64,000 bases of DNA from Flavobacteriaceae bacterium UBA3591 (lineage in GTDB: Bacteria > Bacteroidota > Bacteroidia > Flavobacteriales > Flavobacteriaceae), in the NCBI GenBank assembly GCA_002375695.1, contig DFMO01000015.1:124001-188000 (forward strand). The letters run 5' to 3'. This document shows positions 61,432 to 64,000 of this stretch, one piece after another (within the stretch, counting starts at the first letter, position 1; every line of letters begins with the position of its first letter). The position numbers and the translations under genes were made by a program. A model generated the notes under the pieces. It ran no database searches, was not told the origin of the DNA, and was given only the letters and a program-made list of their open reading frames with translations.

Positions 61432-64000
61432 TTACATGTTTCTTCGGTACTGCCCGCCAACTTCAAACAAAGCTTCGGTAATTTGGCCCAAAGAACACAC
61501 CTTGGTAGCTTCCATTAACTGTTCAAACATATTTTCGTTTTGAACGGCTGCCGCTTTTACATTTTCTATAGCATTGTTAGCGCTATCGGCATACATTTTC
61601 TTTAAATTTTCGAGCGTGCTAATTTGAACCTGCTTTTCCTCTTCGGTAGCTCTAATAACTTCGGCAGGTAAAACTGTTGGCGAACCTTTACTACTTAAAA
61701 ATGTATTTACCCCAATAATTGGGAAATCGCCATTGTGTTTTAAAGTTTCGTAATACAAACTTTCTTCCTGAATTTTACTGCGCTGATACATTGTTTCCAT
61801 AGCACCTAAAACGCCTCCGCGTTCGGTAATACTGTCAAATTCTATTAATACAGCTTCTTCAACCAAATCGGTTAATTCTTCAATAATAAACGATCCTTGA
61901 ATTGGGTTTTCATTTTTAGCTAAGCCCAATTCTTTATTGATAATAAGCTGAATTGCCATAGCACGTCTAACGCTTTCTTCGGTAGGCGTTGTAATTGCCT
62001 CGTCGTAAGCATTGGTGTGTAATGAATTACAGTTGTCGTAAATAGCGTAAAGTGCTTGTAAAGTGGTTCGGATATCGTTAAAATCAATTTCTTGTGCGTG
62101 TAACGATCTTCCCGAAGTTTGAATATGGTATTTAAGCATTTGCGCTCTTGGGTTGGCACCGTACTTTTCTTTTAGTGCCTTTGCCCAAATTTTTCGGGCA
62201 ACACGACCAATTACTGCATATTCTGGATCAATACCGTTGCTAAAGAAGAAAGAGAGATTTGGACCAAATTCGTTAATATCCATACCACGACTTAAATAGT
62301 ACTCTACATAAGTAAAGCCGTTTGCAAGGGTAAATGCGAGCTGGGTAATTGGGTTTGCTCCAGCTTCGGCAATATGGTAACCACTTATTGAAACTGAGTA
62401 GAAGTTTCGCACTTTTTTCTGAATAAAATACTCTTGCACATCGCCCATTAATCGCAGCGCAAATTCAGTAGAAAAAATACACGTATTTTGCGCTTGATCT
62501 TCTTTTAAAATATCGGCTTGCACTGTACCGCGTACCTGCTGTAAGGTTTCGTATTTTATTTTATTATACACATCGGCATCCAAAACCTGATCGCCAGTTA
62601 CACCAAGAAGCATAAGGCCTAAGCCGTTGTTACTTTCGGGCAGCTCTCCGTGATATTTTGGACGTTCTACCCCTTTCTCTTTGTAGATAGCGTTTATTTT
62701 ATTCTCTACATCGGTTTCAAGACCATTTTCTGTAATGTACTTTTCACAGTTTTGATCTATGGCTGCATTCATAAAAAACCCTAACAACATAGGCGCCGGA
62801 CCGTTAATAGTCATACTTACTGAAGTCATTGGGTGACTTAAATCAAACCCCGAATACAGTTTTTTAGCGTCGTCTAAGCAACAGATAGAAACTCCTGCGT
62901 TACCAATTTTACCGTAAATATCGGGCCTTAAATCGGGGTCGTTACCATATAGAGTTACACTATCAAAAGCAGTAGAAAGTCTTTTTGCGGGCAATCCCAT
63001 ACTTACGTAATGAAAACGTCGGTTTGTACGCTCGGGACCTCCCTCGCCAGCAAACATACGCGCAGGGTCTTCTCCCGTTCTTTTAAAAGGATATAAACCG
63101 GCAGTGTACGGAAATTCGCCGGGTACATTTTCTTGTAAAACCCATTTTAAAATATCTCCCCAAGCTTGGTATTTTGGGAGTGCTACCTTTGGTATTTGGG
63201 TGTGCGATAGCGATTCGGTATGGGTTTTAATATTTATTTCTTTGCCGCGTACTTTAAAACTGTACACGGGGTTTTTATATTTATTTACTTTGTCGTCCCA
63301 TCCTAAAATTACTTCCCAGTTATACGGATCTAAGTTTAATTTTTCATTGTCAAATTCGGCTAAAAGCAATTTTAGTAAATCGTTGTTGCTTTCTGAAGTT
63401 TTAATAGAGTTAGATACAATTCCGCCCTTGTCCAATTCAGGCTGAGCGCCCGAAATTGTTTCAATGGTTTTAAAAATTCCGTAAAGTTTTTGAGCAACTT
63501 CGGCTTGGCTACTGGCTCTTTTATCGTAGCTTCGGTTGTTTTCAGCAATTTCAGATAAATAACGTGTACGAGCCGGTGGAATAACAAAAACCTTTTCTTC
63601 CATTTCTTCCGAAACGAGGTAGTTACTTGGTAGTTTCGCATCGGTTTTTTCTGAAATTTCCTGCATTACAGCCCCGTATAATTTATTCATCCCGGGATCA
63701 TTAAATTGCGAAGCAATAGTACCAAACACAGGCAGGTCGTCGTGCGAAGTATCCCAAAGTTGATGGTTGCGCACATATTGTTTTTTAACATCGCGAAGCG
63801 CATCTAGCGAGCCTCTTTTATCAAACTTGTTGATCGCAACAATATCTGCAAAGTCCAGCATATCTATTTTCTCTAACTGGGTTGCAGCACCAAATTCTGG
63901 TGTCATTACATAAAGGGAAACGTCGCTATGTTCAATAATTTCGGTATCGCTTTGACCAATACCTGAAGTTTCTAAAATTATTAAATCGAATTTTGCTGCT
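61432..64000 (-). CDS. icmF: fused isobutyryl-CoA mutase IcmF (partial, lacks N-terminus)
   Basis: The frame is open to the right edge, so the start and the N-terminal B12-binding domain lie outside. What is seen (856 codons): the rear half of a MeaB-type GTPase domain (LETSGIGQSD, NKFD) then a large mutase domain with YPFKRTGEDPARMFAGEG, RRFHYVSMGLPAKRLSTAFD and SMTINGPAPMLLGFF. This order (B12 site, GTPase, mutase) is that of IcmF, which isomerises isobutyryl-CoA and n-butyryl-CoA or similar acyl-CoAs. It uses adenosylcobalamin from the adenosyltransferase type encoded at 7114. The exact acyl-CoA cannot be set from the visible part. Confidence 0.9.
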   Translation of the reverse strand, partial: AAKFDLIILETSGIGQSDTEIIEHSDVSLYVMTPEFGAATQLEKIDMLDFADIVAINKFDKRGSLDALRDVKKQYVRNHQLWDTSHDDLPVFGTIASQFNDPGMNKLYGAVMQEISEKTDAKLPSNYLVSEEMEEKVFVIPPARTRYLSEIAENNRSYDKRASSQAEVAQKLYGIFKTIETISGAQPELDKGGIVSNSIKTSESNNDLLKLLLAEFDNEKLNLDPYNWEVILGWDDKVNKYKNPVYSFKVRGKEINIKTHTESLSHTQIPKVALPKYQAWGDILKWVLQENVPGEFPYTAGLYPFKRTGEDPARMFAGEGGPERTNRRFHYVSMGLPAKRLSTAFDSVTLYGNDPDLRPDIYGKIGNAGVSICCLDDAKKLYSGFDLSHPMTSVSMTINGPAPMLLGFFMNAAIDQNCEKYITENGLETDVENKINAIYKEKGVERPKYHGELPESNNGLGLMLLGVTGDQVLDADVYNKIKYETLQQVRGTVQADILKEDQAQNTCIFSTEFALRLMGDVQEYFIQKKVRNFYSVSISGYHIAEAGANPITQLAFTLANGFTYVEYYLSRGMDINEFGPNLSFFFSNGIDPEYAVIGRVARKIWAKALKEKYGANPRAQMLKYHIQTSGRSLHAQEIDFNDIRTTLQALYAIYDNCNSLHTNAYDEAITTPTEESVRRAMAIQLIINKELGLAKNENPIQGSFIIEELTDLVEEAVLIEFDSITERGGVLGAMETMYQRSKIQEESLYYETLKHNGDFPIIGVNTFLSSKGSPTVLPAEVIRATEEEKQVQISTLENLKKMYADSANNAIENVKAAAVQNENMFEQLMEATKVCSLGQITEALFEVGGQYRRNM

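Noticed and set aside
61432..63906. IcmF as an 824-residue complete protein starting at an ATG at 63906
   Set aside because: The frame continues upstream to the window edge with the MeaB-type LETSGIGQSD motif, so that ATG is internal and the gene is partial.

Overview
The window comes from a Bacteroidota genome, most probably a marine-type member of the Flavobacteriaceae. The evidence is the AT-rich DNA, the TAnnTTTG -7 promoter elements in front of many genes, lipoproteins with short acidic leaders, C-terminal type IX secretion (T9SS) sorting domains, and family-specific versions of SecA, DnaJ, MATE, Uup and a fused B12-dependent mutase. About 60 protein genes fill almost everything. No gene-free gap exceeds 300 bases. 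I saw no rRNA, tRNA, CRISPR array, insertion sequence or prophage.

Layout. 1-2080: start of a leftward exopolysaccharide export operon (Wza-type lipoprotein, then a Wzc-type co-polymerase that runs off the left edge). 2.2-11.8 kb: housekeeping genes (SRPBCC protein, Uup ABC-F ATPase, methyltransferase, LolD-like ATPase, cobalamin adenosyltransferase, DUF2795 protein, SecA). 11.8-14.9 kb: accessory genes, namely a miniature T9SS protein whose start codon region contains a run of 12 C, twin lipoproteins, a GC-rich DUF1579 lipoprotein and a DUF4199 membrane protein. 15.0-25.0 kb: the most striking part, two consecutive copies of one three-gene module. Each has a membrane-anchored TPR regulator with a cytoplasmic AraC-type DNA-binding domain, a TPR membrane partner overlapping it by exactly 11 bases, and a secreted HAF-repeat protein with a T9SS tail. 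In the second copy the regulator is interrupted by a single in-frame TAA.

25.0-27.6 kb (leftward): ECF sigma factor, membrane anti-sigma-like protein and a protein with 11-residue repeats, all overlapping. 27.7-31 kb: ferritin-like protein, Ohr, MeaB, sugar epimerase. 31-34.7 kb: glycosyltransferase 2, LAB_N membrane protein and ArnT-like GT39 operon for a probable envelope glycan or lipid A modification, then PAP2 phosphatase. 35-40 kb: MATE exporter, AAA ATPase, RlmF, DUF1853. 40-46.8 kb (leftward): NatAB-like ABC transporter, DUF6268-like outer membrane protein, sigma-54 activator lacking its DNA-binding domain, PPK2 kinase, M28 peptidase. 47-48.8 kb: grpE-dnaJ. 48.9-61.3 kb: mixed metabolism and envelope genes (YceI, MnmD, IlvE, DUF4920, M49 peptidase, CrcB, Lrp regulator). 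61.4-64 kb: IcmF mutase, cut by the right edge.

Functional links. The cobalamin adenosyltransferase, MeaB and IcmF belong to B12-dependent acyl-CoA mutase metabolism. SecA, the T9SS cargo, the LolD-like ATPase and many lipoproteins reflect an active envelope. The doubled TPR-HTH/TPR/T9SS module is my best candidate for an undescribed system: a transmembrane one-component switch, with a co-translated partner, controlling its neighbouring secreted protein. That regulatory link is inferred from layout only.
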